Shown: piece after piece, positions 20,171-28,179 of the stretch | Numbering within the stretch: the first letter of the stretch is position 1 | How the letters are laid out: each line of letters begins with the position of its first letter | Source: Caulobacteraceae bacterium | Lineage (GTDB): Bacteria > Pseudomonadota > Alphaproteobacteria > Caulobacterales > Caulobacteraceae | Assembly (NCBI GenBank): GCA_027487945.1 | Contig: JAIYCQ010000040.1 | Coordinates: 1-48,516 of the forward strand | DNA length: 48,516 nt | Direction of reading: 5' to 3' | Made by a program: the position numbers and the translations under genes | The notes under the pieces: model-generated | The model's input: only the letters and a program-made list of their open reading frames with translations | The model's database searches: none | What the model was told of the DNA's origin: nothing

Positions 20171-20181
20171 GACGCTATAAC
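20155..20181 (+). promoter_or_regulatory. Housekeeping-type promoter for gltA
   Basis: TTCACCG (20155-20161), 12 bases, then GCTATAAC (20174-20181). The second element matches the Caulobacter sigma-73 -10 consensus GCTANAWC at every defined position. The first matches TTGACGS at five of seven, and the spacing is within 11-14. It overlaps the end of gltX and would give a short leader of about 50 bases before gltA, holding a small GCCC/GGGC hairpin. Confidence 0.65.
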
Positions 20182-20238
20182 CACGCCAATCAAACGCCCG
20201 TTCGGGCCTCTGTGTGTTTCTCACGAAAAGGATCAGGC

Positions 20239-21519
20239 ATGTCCGACAAGGCGGTGCTGACGATCGACGGCAAAACGTTCGAGCTGCCGATCATCAAGGG
20301 TTCAACGGGCCCCGACGTCGTCGATGTTCGCAAGTGGTACGCGGACTCCGACACCTTCACCTTCGACCCGGGGTTCACCTCGACCGCCTCTTGCGAAAGC
20401 AAGATAACCTTCATCGACGGCGACGCCGGCGTGCTGCTGCATCGCGGTTACCCGATCGACCAGCTGGCCGAGAAGTCGAGCTTCCTGGAGGTCTGCTACC
20501 TGCTGCTGCACGGCGAACTGCCGACGGCCGACGAGTTCAGCAAGTTCGACCACAACATCACCTACCACACGATGTTGCACGCCCAGTTCGACCGCTTCTT
20601 CGAGGGCTTCCGTCGCGACGCCCACCCGATGGCGGTGATGACCGGCGCGGTCGGCGCCCTGTCGGCCTTCTACTCAGACAGCATCAACGTCGATGACGCC
20701 CGCGAGCGCGAGATCAGCGCCCACCGCCTGATCGCCAAGATGCCGACCATCGCGGCCCGCGCCTTCAAGTACACCATCGGCCAGCCGTTCGTGTCGCCGC
20801 GCAACGACCTCTCCTACTCCGAGAACTTCCTGCGCATGTGCTTCGCGGTGCCGGCCGAGGACTGGAAGCCCAACCCCGTCCTGACGCGGGCCATGGACCG
20901 GATCTTCATCCTGCACGCCGATCACGAGCAGAACGCCTCGACCTCGACCGTCCGCCTGGCCGGTTCGTCGGGCGCGCATCCGTTCGCCTGCATCGCGGCG
21001 GGCATCGCCTGCCTGTGGGGCCCGTCGCACGGCGGCGCCAACCAGGAAGCCCTGGAGATGCTCGAGCAGATCGGGACGGTCGACAAGATCCCCGAGTTCA
21101 TCGAGGGCGTTAAGGCGCGCAAGTACAAGCTGATGGGCTTCGGCCACCGCGTGTACAAGAACTTCGACCCGCGGGCGAAGGTCATGCAGAAGACCTGCCA
21201 CGAGGTGCTCGGCCAGCTGGGTATCAACGACCCGCTGCTCGAGGTCGCCATGGAGCTGGAGAAGATCGCCCTGAGCGATCCGTTCTTCATCGAGCGCAAG
21301 CTCTACCCGAACATCGACTTCTATTCAGGCATCACCCTGCGGGCGATGGGCTTCCCGACCAACATGTTCACCGTGCTGTTCGCCCTCGCCCGCACCGTCG
21401 GCTGGATTAGCCAGTGGAAGGAGATGTTCGAGGACCCCGCGCGCAAGATCGGTCGTCCGCGCCAGCTCTACACCGGCGCCACCGAGCGCGATTACGTGGC
21501 CATCGACCAGCGCGGCTGA
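20239..21519 (+). CDS. gltA: Citrate synthase
   Basis: A 426-residue type I citrate synthase condensing oxaloacetate and acetyl-CoA. The catalytic residues lie in [10 protein letters not shown] (His), [13 protein letters not shown] (His) and NIDFYSG (Asp). The substrate-binding motif [20 protein letters not shown] and the glycine-rich [12 protein letters not shown] are intact. The N-terminal domain (about 1-65) is of the kind found in NADH-regulated bacterial enzymes. AAGGA precedes the ATG; a longer frame from 20212 includes a spurious MCFSRKGSG. It has its own promoter at the end of gltX and a strong terminator. Confidence 0.98.
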   Translation: MSDKAVLTIDGKTFELPIIKGSTGPDVVDVRKWYADSDTFTFDPGFTSTASCESKITFIDGDAGVLLHRGYPIDQLAEKSSFLEVCYLLLHGELPTADEFSKFDHNITYHTMLHAQFDRFFEGFRRDAHPMAVMTGAVGALSAFYSDSINVDDAREREISAHRLIAKMPTIAARAFKYTIGQPFVSPRNDLSYSENFLRMCFAVPAEDWKPNPVLTRAMDRIFILHADHEQNASTSTVRLAGSSGAHPFACIAAGIACLWGPSHGGANQEALEMLEQIGTVDKIPEFIEGVKARKYKLMGFGHRVYKNFDPRAKVMQKTCHEVLGQLGINDPLLEVAMELEKIALSDPFFIERKLYPNIDFYSGITLRAMGFPTNMFTVLFALARTVGWISQWKEMFEDPARKIGRPRQLYTGATERDYVAIDQRG

Positions 21520-21540
21520 CACACCCGCCGATCGACATCA

Positions 21541-21571
21541 GAAGGCCCCGGAGCGATCCGGGGCCTTCTTC
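21541..21571 (+). terminator. Rho-independent terminator after gltA
   Basis: A perfect 12-bp stem (GAAGGCCCCGGA at 21541-21552 with TCCGGGGCCTTC at 21557-21568) closes a GCGA loop, followed by TTC. The stem is almost symmetric, so it could also stop transcription coming from the convergent minus-strand cluster. Confidence 0.82.
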
Positions 21572-21579
21572 ATGCCTGC

Positions 21580-21625
21580 GGGGACAGGTTGAGGCGTCCC
21601 CGCGGGGACACCTTGACCGGTCCCC
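21580..21625. repeat. Tandem GGGGAC/GTCCCC hairpin pair (REP-like)
   Basis: Two adjacent hairpins, each GGGGAC-N10-GTCCCC (21580-21601 and 21604-21625), joined by GC. The whole 46 bases is itself a near-palindrome. It lies in the convergent gap between gltA and the flavoprotein gene. The GGGGACAGG/GTCCCC pattern resembles REP units mobilised by Y1/RAYT transposases, none of which is encoded in the window. Confidence 0.75.
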
Positions 21626-21637
21626 GACATCCGACCG

Positions 21638-22819
21638 CTAAACCGCCTGCCCGGCGGCCCAGCCCGACGACCAGGCCCACTGGAAGTTATACCCGCCCAG
21701 CCAGCCGGTGACGTCGACGACCTCGCCGATGAAGTAGAGCCCGGGCACGGCCTCGGCCTGCATCGTCGTGGAGTTGAGGTCGCGGGTGTCGACGCCGCCC
21801 AGCGTGACCTCGGCGGTGCGGTAGCCTTCCGAGCCGACCGGCTTCATCGTCCACCGGTTCACGGCTTCATCGATGGCGCGCAGCACCTTGTCGGGCGTGT
21901 CGGCGAGATTGCCCCGGGCGCCTGCCTCCTCGCACAGCAGGCGTGCCAGGCCGATCGGCAGGACGCCGGTCAGGGCGTTGTGGGCCGACTGGCGCGGGCT
22001 GACCAGCTTGGCCGCCTTGAGGATGTCGAAGATGTCGGCGCCGGGAGCCATGGACACCGTGATCGGCTGCCCCTCCCGCCAGTAGGACGAGATCTGCAGG
22101 ATGGCCGGCCCCGACAGGCCCCTGTGGGTGAACAGCATGGCTTCGGAGAACTTCGTCTTGCCGCAGGCGACGACCGCGTCGACGGAGACGCCGGCCAGCG
22201 GCTTGATCCGCTCCAGAGCCCCGACCTCGAACGTCAGCGGCACCAGCGCCGGTCGCGTCTCGGTCAGGCGGAGCCCGAACTGCCGGGCGATCTCATAGCC
22301 CCAGCCTGTCGACCCCATCTTCGGGATCGACTTGCCGCCGCTGGCCACCACCAGCGCGGCGGGACGCACCACGGCCCCGTCGGACAGCGCGACCTCGAAG
22401 CCGTCGTCGGTCTTGCTGACCCGGTCGACCGCCGTGCCGAGCCGGAGCTCAACGCCGGCGTCGGCCATCTCGCCGGTCAGCATCTCGATAATCTCGCGGG
22501 CCGAGCCGTCGCAGAACAGCTGGCCCAGGGTCTTTTCGTGCCAGGCGATGCCGTGGGCGTCGACCATGGCGATGAAGTCGTGCTGGGTGTAGCGCTTCAG
22601 AGCCGAGATGCAGAAGCGCGGGTTCTGCGACAGGAAGGCCTGGGGCCGGACGTCCAGGTTGGTGAAGTTGCAGCGCCCGCCGCCGGAGATGCGGATCTTC
22701 TCCCCCGGCGCCTTGGCGTGGTCGACGATCAGCACCTTGCGACCGCGCCGCCCGGCCTGGATGGCGCACATCATGCCGGCGGCGCCGGCCCCGACGATCA
22801 GGACATCAAAATCGGTCAA
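21638..22819 (-). CDS. HI0933/YhiN-family FAD-dependent oxidoreductase
   Basis: A 393-residue flavoprotein of unknown physiological substrate. The N-terminal FAD site is VLIVGAGAAGMMCAIQAG (6-23), followed by the family signature ISGGGRCNFTN (about 44-54). The C-terminal YFIGEVVDVTGWLGGYNFQWAWSSG is also characteristic. The start codon is TTG (22817-22819): TTGACCGATTTTGATG gives the family opening TDFDVLIVGAG, and no ATG serves. It begins one base after the stop of the lipoprotein gene and is probably the last gene of the lpx operon run. Confidence 0.9.
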   Translation of the reverse strand: MTDFDVLIVGAGAAGMMCAIQAGRRGRKVLIVDHAKAPGEKIRISGGGRCNFTNLDVRPQAFLSQNPRFCISALKRYTQHDFIAMVDAHGIAWHEKTLGQLFCDGSAREIIEMLTGEMADAGVELRLGTAVDRVSKTDDGFEVALSDGAVVRPAALVVASGGKSIPKMGSTGWGYEIARQFGLRLTETRPALVPLTFEVGALERIKPLAGVSVDAVVACGKTKFSEAMLFTHRGLSGPAILQISSYWREGQPITVSMAPGADIFDILKAAKLVSPRQSAHNALTGVLPIGLARLLCEEAGARGNLADTPDKVLRAIDEAVNRWTMKPVGSEGYRTAEVTLGGVDTRDLNSTTMQAEAVPGLYFIGEVVDVTGWLGGYNFQWAWSSGWAAGQAV

Positions 22820-22820
22820 G

Positions 22821-23168
22821 TCAGTCCACGCACCGGCCGGCGGTCGCCTTGCCGTCGATCACCTCGGTGGAACAGCCGCAAACGTCGTTGTCAGCTTCGC
22901 AGACGCCGATGGCTTTGGCCCCGACCTCGGGCATCTCGTCCTCGATCACGCAGCGACCGGAGCACTGCGAACTGTCGGTGCAGGCCTTGCCGGCATCGGC
23001 GTAGTCGAAGATGCAGGCCGGCTTCTGCATACGGCAGATCGGCTTAACCCTGCCACCGTTCGCGGTGCAGGCGGCGGTGTCGACGGATGGCCCGGTCCTC
23101 GGCCCCTCGCCCATCGGCGCACAGGCGGCCAGGGCCAGCAGGATCAGGGCGGCGAAGGCAGCGCGCAT
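22821..23168 (-). CDS. Cysteine-rich lipoprotein, unknown function
   Basis: A 115-residue predicted secreted lipoprotein. The signal peptide and lipobox are MRAAFAALILLALAAC, with acylated Cys16. The mature part has ten more cysteines (34, 45, 52, 63, 69, 73, 90, 97, 99, 113), an even number compatible with five disulfides. Segments such as QCSGRC and VCGCS look like a small disulfide-rich fold. I do not recognise a named family. The start is one base past the lpxB stop and its stop is one base before the flavoprotein TTG, so it is tightly packed in the lpx cluster. Confidence 0.8.
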   Translation of the reverse strand: MRAAFAALILLALAACAPMGEGPRTGPSVDTAACTANGGRVKPICRMQKPACIFDYADAGKACTDSSQCSGRCVIEDEMPEVGAKAIGVCEADNDVCGCSTEVIDGKATAGRCVD

Positions 23169-23169
23169 G

Positions 23170-24357
23170 TCAGGACTCCAGGGCGGTCTTGGCGGATCGT
23201 TCTGCCAGCAGCTTGAGGATGGTATCCGCCGCCGCCTCGGAAGGGTCCGGGCCGCCACGGCCCATCTTCGCCAACGCCTCGTTCTGCGCCTGCGTCTGCC
23301 GGGTGCGCAAGGCCGGATCGTCGAGGCGTTCTGCGACGGCTGCCGCAAGCCGCTCGCCAGTGCACTGATCCTGAACGAACTCAGGGGCGACGAAGGTCCT
23401 GGCGGCGATGTTGAACAGCGTGATCCACGGTGACTTGAACACCAGCTTGAGGATCCTGTGCGTCATGGACCCCAGCCGGTAGCCGACGACCATGGGTGCG
23501 CCGGCCAGGGCCAGCTCCGTGGTCACCGTGCCGCTGCAGGCCAGGGCCACCGTCGCGCCGACGAAGGCGTCGTCCTTCAACTGCTCATCGGTGAGGACGT
23601 GGGCGCGGAACGGCCAGCCGGCGACCCGCGCCGACACCGACTCAGCGACCGTGGTCGCGGCCGGGATCACGATATGCAGGCCCGGCCTCTGGTCCTTCAG
23701 GCGCCGGACCGCGTCCTCAAAGGCCGGCAACACCAGCCGGATCTCGGCCGGGCGACTACCGGGCAGGACGAGCAGGATATCATCACCGTCAGCCGCGCCG
23801 ATCGCACGGCGCAGGCGCGCCGGGTCCGCCTTGCTGAAGTCCTTGGCCAGGGCCGGGTTGCCGACAAAGGTGGTGGGCAGGCCGGCGGCCTCGAACCAGG
23901 GTGCGTCAAAGCTGTGGATCGACAGCAGATGGTCGACCGACGCCGCGAGGGTCTTCGCCCGCCCCGGCCGCGTGGCCCAGACCTGCGGGCCGACGTACTT
24001 GATCAACGGCAGGTTGGGGAACGCCCGTCGCAGGGCGTGGGCCACCCGCAGCGTGAAGCCCCAGCTGTCGATCAGCACGGCGACATCGGGCGTTTCGCGG
24101 ACCGCCAGCGCCGCTGTCTCCGCCACCCGGCGTCGGATCCGCGGATAGGCCGGTATCGCCTCGAAGATGCCCAGAATGGAGAGATCGGCGATGTCGAAGG
24201 GGCTCTGGACGCCCTCCGCCGCCATGCGCGAGCCGCCGACGCCCACGAACCGCACATCGTCGCCCAGCCGGGCCCTGAGCGCGCGGGCGAGGCCGGCGCC
24301 GAGGCTGTCGCCCGACGCTTCGGCCGCCACGAGCATCACGGTCAGGGGGCGGGTCAT
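23170..24357 (-). CDS. lpxB: Lipid-A-disaccharide synthase
   Basis: A 395-residue GT-B glycosyltransferase (family GT19) that joins UDP-2,3-diacylglucosamine and lipid X at the inner face of the inner membrane. Typical segments are VMLVAAEASGDSLGAGL at the N-terminus, FVGVGGSRMAAEG, VLIDSWGFTLR, KYVGPQVWATRPGR, LPGSRPAEI and ACSGTVTTELALAGAPMVVGY. The start overlaps the stop of lpxI by the tetranucleotide ATGA. It completes the early lipid A steps with lpxA, lpxD and lpxI in the same cluster. Confidence 0.97.
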   Translation of the reverse strand: MTRPLTVMLVAAEASGDSLGAGLARALRARLGDDVRFVGVGGSRMAAEGVQSPFDIADLSILGIFEAIPAYPRIRRRVAETAALAVRETPDVAVLIDSWGFTLRVAHALRRAFPNLPLIKYVGPQVWATRPGRAKTLAASVDHLLSIHSFDAPWFEAAGLPTTFVGNPALAKDFSKADPARLRRAIGAADGDDILLVLPGSRPAEIRLVLPAFEDAVRRLKDQRPGLHIVIPAATTVAESVSARVAGWPFRAHVLTDEQLKDDAFVGATVALACSGTVTTELALAGAPMVVGYRLGSMTHRILKLVFKSPWITLFNIAARTFVAPEFVQDQCTGERLAAAVAERLDDPALRTRQTQAQNEALAKMGRGGPDPSEAAADTILKLLAERSAKTALES

Positions 24358-25193
24358 TCTCCGCGCGGCTCCACACCGAGGATGAACAGGCCCAGCGCAT
24401 TGGCCTCCGCGACCGTTTCCTCGCGATCCACGACGAGCAGCCGGCCGGCCTCACCGACAATCCCGGCCAGCCCTGCGCGCGCGGCGCCGCGGACCGTGGC
24501 CACACCGATGGTCGGCAGGTCGACGCGGACTTCCTGGATCGGCTTGGGCACCTTGGCCAGAACGCCGCGCAGCTGCTCGGGCCGGCCGCGCACCGCCTCG
24601 GGCAGCTCATGCACCCGATGCAGCATGCGGTCGGTGCCCTCCTGGGCCTCCACCGCCAGCACCAGGCCGTTGCAGACGACGGCGCCCTGCCCCACGTCCA
24701 GCCGGCCGATCGCCCGGGCCACGGTCAGGGCGCGCTCGATGTCCTCGCGATGCTCGGCGGCCGGCGTGTGGCGGCCCAGCAGGCCCAGCGGAAGGGTCAG
24801 ACTGCCGGCCGCCTCGTGGGCGCCCTCGATCTCGAAGCCTTCCTTTCGGAACTCGTCCAGCACCTTGCGCAGCATGGCGTCATCGCCCTGGCGCGCCGCC
24901 GCGATGATGCCGGGCAACGCCGCCATGCCGCGCATGTCGGGCTTGAGCTTGCCGAAGTCCGGACGGTCGACCATGCCGGCGAAGCAGACCGCCTCGCAGC
25001 CCTCGCGGCGCAGGGCCTTGAAGCACTTGCCCAGTTCAGCGAGGCCGATCTCCTCGAAGGGATGGTCCCGTGTGCCCTCGTCGGCGAACCCGCGCAGGCG
25101 GATCACGAAATAGGGCCGCCCGGCGGCCTGGCAGCGCTGGGCGATCTCGGCCGGAAGGCCGCCGCCGCCGGCGATGAGCCCCAGCTTGCGCAT
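24354..25193 (-). CDS. lpxI: UDP-2,3-diacylglucosamine pyrophosphatase LpxI
   Basis: A 279-residue hydrolase that makes lipid X from UDP-2,3-diacylglucosamine, replacing LpxH in Caulobacter and many alphaproteobacteria. It has the family opening KLGLIAGGGGLPAEIA, the segment EAVCFAGMVDRPDFGKLKPD and, in the C-terminal domain, DLPTIGVATVRGAARAGLAG. It lies between lpxA and lpxB, as in known genomes. The ATG at 25193 overlaps the end of lpxA by no more than a few bases. An upstream frame start adds unrelated residues. Confidence 0.95.
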   Translation of the reverse strand: MRKLGLIAGGGGLPAEIAQRCQAAGRPYFVIRLRGFADEGTRDHPFEEIGLAELGKCFKALRREGCEAVCFAGMVDRPDFGKLKPDMRGMAALPGIIAAARQGDDAMLRKVLDEFRKEGFEIEGAHEAAGSLTLPLGLLGRHTPAAEHREDIERALTVARAIGRLDVGQGAVVCNGLVLAVEAQEGTDRMLHRVHELPEAVRGRPEQLRGVLAKVPKPIQEVRVDLPTIGVATVRGAARAGLAGIVGEAGRLLVVDREETVAEANALGLFILGVEPRGE

Positions 25194-25195
25194 GG

Positions 25196-25990
25196 TCAGA
25201 CCTCGCGGTGCGGCAGGCACAGCGGCCGCGTGGCGTCGACGCGGATGAACTCGAGGATCTCGACGATCTCCGGAACGTGGGCATACCCCTCGGCCACATC
25301 TTCCAACCGTTCCTGGAAGGTGCCCTCGTCGGCGAACAGCAGCCGGTAGGCGGCGCGCAGCACGGCGATCTGCTCCCGCGTGAAGCCCCGGCGCTTGAGG
25401 CCGATGAGGTTCAAGCCCTCGAGGTGGGCGTGATTGCCCCAGACCGAGCCATAGGGGATGACGTCCTTGGTGACGATGCCGCCGCCGCCGACGAAGGCGT
25501 AGCGCCCGATGCGGGTGAACTGGTGGATCGCGGCCAGCCCGCCCAGGAACACGAAATCGCTCACCGAGACATGACCGCCCACGGCGACGCTGGGCGCCAT
25601 GGTCACCTTGTCGCCGATGACGCAGTCATGGCCGATGTGGGTGCTGACCATGAACAGGCCGTCGTTCCCCACCGTCGTCACACCGCGCCCCCCGGCGGTG
25701 CCGGCGTGGACGGTCACATGCTCCCGGAACACGTTGCGGGCCCCGACCACGACGCGCGTCGGCTCACCGCGATGGGCGCTGTGCTGCGGCGGGCCGCCGA
25801 GACAGGCGAAGGGATGCAGGACGCAGTCCTCGCCGACCTCGGTGACGCCTTCGACGATGGCGTGCGACAGCAGTTTCACCCCGCTGGCCAGGGTCACGTC
25901 GGGCCCGACCATGCAGAAGGGGCCGACCTCGACGGTGTCGTGCAGCCGGGCCTTGGGATCGACGATCGCGGTGGGATGGATCCGGGCCAC
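25196..25990 (-). CDS. lpxA: UDP-N-acetylglucosamine O-acyltransferase
   Basis: A 264-residue left-handed beta-helix enzyme performing the first acylation of lipid A. Hexapeptide repeats run from about residue 2 to 190. The catalytic His sits in [10 protein letters not shown], and [10 protein letters not shown] and [13 protein letters not shown] are the family landmarks. The start is GTG at 25988-25990, whose first base is the last base of the fabZ stop (TAGTG). This gives [12 protein letters not shown], matching the family; no ATG lies nearby in frame except 26026, inside fabZ. Confidence 0.95.
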   Translation of the reverse strand: MARIHPTAIVDPKARLHDTVEVGPFCMVGPDVTLASGVKLLSHAIVEGVTEVGEDCVLHPFACLGGPPQHSAHRGEPTRVVVGARNVFREHVTVHAGTAGGRGVTTVGNDGLFMVSTHIGHDCVIGDKVTMAPSVAVGGHVSVSDFVFLGGLAAIHQFTRIGRYAFVGGGGIVTKDVIPYGSVWGNHAHLEGLNLIGLKRRGFTREQIAVLRAAYRLLFADEGTFQERLEDVAEGYAHVPEIVEILEFIRVDATRPLCLPHREV

Positions 25991-26454
25991 TAGCTGTTGT
26001 CGCCCTTCATGGCCGCGAACTCGCATTCGGCGACGAGCTTGTCGCCGACGAAGGCCTTGCCGGCGAACTTGAACACGTCTCCGCGGGCCCGGGTGACCTC
26101 GACGGGCATGCGCAGGATATCGCCCGGGCGGACCGGGCGACGGAAGCGGGCCCCGTCGACGGACATGAAGAAGATCGCCGTGCGCGTGATGTCGACATCC
26201 AGGGTCTTGGACATCATCAGCGCGCCGGTCTGGGCGATAGCCTCGACGATCATCACGCCCGGCATCACCGGATTGCCCGGAAAATGGCCCTGGAAGTAGG
26301 GCTCATTGAAAGTGACGTTCTTGATCCCGACGATCGAGCTGTTGGCGACGTAGTCCTCGGCGCGATCGACCATCAGGAACGGATAGCGGTGCGGCAGGCG
26401 CTGCAGGATCTCGTCAAAGGTGATGGCGACGCCGGTGGCGGCTTCCTGGCTCAT
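25990..26454 (-). CDS. fabZ: 3-hydroxyacyl-ACP dehydratase FabZ
   Basis: A 154-residue hot-dog-fold enzyme that dehydrates 3-hydroxyacyl-ACP in fatty acid elongation. It competes with LpxA/LpxD for the same substrates, which explains its place between them. Catalytic His57 ([14 protein letters not shown]) and Glu71 ([11 protein letters not shown]) are present, and RYPFLMVDR marks the N-terminus. It overlaps lpxD (ATGA) and lpxA (TAGTG), so translation is probably coupled. Confidence 0.97.
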   Translation of the reverse strand: MSQEAATGVAITFDEILQRLPHRYPFLMVDRAEDYVANSSIVGIKNVTFNEPYFQGHFPGNPVMPGVMIVEAIAQTGALMMSKTLDVDITRTAIFFMSVDGARFRRPVRPGDILRMPVEVTRARGDVFKFAGKAFVGDKLVAECEFAAMKGDNS

Positions 26455-27473
26455 GCCTTGTTCTCCTTGCCCGGACGGGTGGTTCTTGCGAGCCAGGCGA
26501 TCTGTCGAAGCCAGGCCTTGATCGGTTGCGCCGGATAGCCGCCCCAGGTCTCGCCGGCCGGGACATTTCGCAGCACGCCGGCCCCGGCCCCGAGCTGCGC
26601 GCCGGCGCCGATGTCGAGATGGTCCGCAACCCCGACCCGGCCGCCCATCGCCACGCCGTCGCCGACGGTGACGGACCCCGAAAGGCCCGAATAGGCGGCC
26701 ATGACACAGTTGCGACCAAGCCGGACGTTGTGGGCGACATGCGTCAGGTTATCGAGCTTGCTGTTCTCGCCGAGCACAGTGTCTTCCCAGGCCCCGCGGT
26801 CGACGCAGCAGTTGGCGCCCAGCGTCACCCCGTCCTGGATGATCACCCGGCCGAGTTGCGGCACGTCAATGACGCCGCTCTCGCTGGCCGTGGCGCCGAA
26901 GCCGGCCTCGCCGATGCGGGCGCCGGCGAAGATCTGCACCCGATCGCCGACGAGGGCGAACTGCACGCTCGCGTTGGCCCCGACCGAGCAATCCCGACCT
27001 ATGCTGACACCCGGACCAATCACGGTGTTGGGGCCGATGCGCGTGCCGCGCCCGATCCGGACGTCGGGACCGATCACCACGCCGGGCGCGATCTGGACCT
27101 CGTCCTCAAGGACGGCGGTGGGGTGCAGGGTCGGCGATCCGGCTCCGAAATCACGCGGCGTGTGCAGCAGCGACGCGGTCCGGGCCCAGGCGGCCTGCGG
27201 GCGGCCCGTGACCACCGCGACGCAACCGGTCGGAACGTCGCCCGCGAACGCGGCGGAGACGAACACCGCGCCGGCCCGGGTGGCTCTCAGAGCCGGGAGG
27301 TACTTCCGGTCGCCCAGAAAGGCGATATCGCCGGGCCCCGCGTGATCGAGCGGCGCAACGGCGACTACGGACAGATCGGCCCGCTCCTGCGGCCCGACCG
27401 CCCCGCCGACGACGGCGATGAGATCGGCCAGCGGAAGCGGGCCTCTGTTCACATAGAATCGCGGGTCAGGCAT
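26451..27473 (-). CDS. lpxD: UDP-3-O-(3-hydroxyacyl)glucosamine N-acyltransferase
   Basis: A 340-residue trimeric beta-helix acyltransferase, the third lipid A step. The N-terminal uridine-binding domain (about 1-110) contains IAFLGDRKYLPAL. Hexapeptide repeats follow from about 118 to 300. The catalytic-His region is DNLTHVAHNVRLGRNCVM, and GWGGYPAQP near the C-terminus is typical. The stop overlaps fabZ. The Skp-like gene lies 39 bases upstream on the same strand. Confidence 0.96.
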   Translation of the reverse strand: MPDPRFYVNRGPLPLADLIAVVGGAVGPQERADLSVVAVAPLDHAGPGDIAFLGDRKYLPALRATRAGAVFVSAAFAGDVPTGCVAVVTGRPQAAWARTASLLHTPRDFGAGSPTLHPTAVLEDEVQIAPGVVIGPDVRIGRGTRIGPNTVIGPGVSIGRDCSVGANASVQFALVGDRVQIFAGARIGEAGFGATASESGVIDVPQLGRVIIQDGVTLGANCCVDRGAWEDTVLGENSKLDNLTHVAHNVRLGRNCVMAAYSGLSGSVTVGDGVAMGGRVGVADHLDIGAGAQLGAGAGVLRNVPAGETWGGYPAQPIKAWLRQIAWLARTTRPGKENKA

Positions 27474-27512
27474 GAGATCCTCGCACCAACCCGCGATAGC
27501 CCGAGTCGCGCG

Positions 27513-28172
27513 TTAGGGCTTGGGCTTCGGCGCGGGGGCGGCGGCGGCGACCGGCGCGGCCGGCGCCGGCGTGTCGAGGCGCTCGCGGTTGAAGGTCAGG
27601 GTCTTGATCTTGGCGTTCAGGCCCGTGACCACCTGATCGGTGATGTCCATCTGCGGATTGCCGGTCACGACCGAGCCGGTGAGCAACACCGAACAGCCGC
27701 GCGCCTGGTAGGTGGCGATGACGACCGAGCCCATTTCCTGCTCGATCCGGTCCAGGGCCTTGCCGCGCGTGGCCTGCAGCTCGCGCTGACGCAGGTCCAG
27801 CTTGCGGGCCAGCGCATTGCGGCGGATCGTCAGCTGCGACGCGCGCTGTTCGGCGGCGTCCTGGGTCATGGTCGTGCGCGCACGATCAAAGCCCTGGATG
27901 TCAGTGCTCAGGCCCTTCTCCTCATTGGAGAGCTCGACCTCGACTTCCTTGGCGATCACGTTGATGCGCGCAGCGACGGCCTTGCCCACTTCCGAAGACG
28001 CCAGGGCGCGCTCGAAGCTGTAGAAGCAGACGCCCGGCACCGCGGCGCCGTGACGGATCGGCGCGGGAGCCGCGGCGGCGGCGGGCGCCGTCTGGGCCGA
28101 GGCCGAGGACGCGAAAACGGCGAAGGCGGTCGCGAAAGCGCCCGCAACCGCGGTGGTTTTCCTGAAAGTCAT
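27513..28172 (-). CDS. OmpH/Skp-like periplasmic chaperone
   Basis: A 219-residue protein with a cleavable signal peptide ending about ASSASAQ. A long charged helical segment (about 70-170, rich in Glu, Arg, Gln) forms the coiled-coil arms of the Skp fold. The C-terminus is low-complexity Pro/Ala/Lys. Position between bamA and lpxD is the standard place for skp/ompH in proteobacteria. It would carry unfolded outer-membrane proteins through the periplasm to BamA. Sequence conservation in this family is low, so the call rests on architecture and context. AGGA precedes the ATG; bamA ends 7 bases upstream. Confidence 0.85.
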   Translation of the reverse strand: MTFRKTTAVAGAFATAFAVFASSASAQTAPAAAAAPAPIRHGAAVPGVCFYSFERALASSEVGKAVAARINVIAKEVEVELSNEEKGLSTDIQGFDRARTTMTQDAAEQRASQLTIRRNALARKLDLRQRELQATRGKALDRIEQEMGSVVIATYQARGCSVLLTGSVVTGNPQMDITDQVVTGLNAKIKTLTFNRERLDTPAPAAPVAAAAPAPKPKP

Positions 28173-28179
28173 GTGTGTC

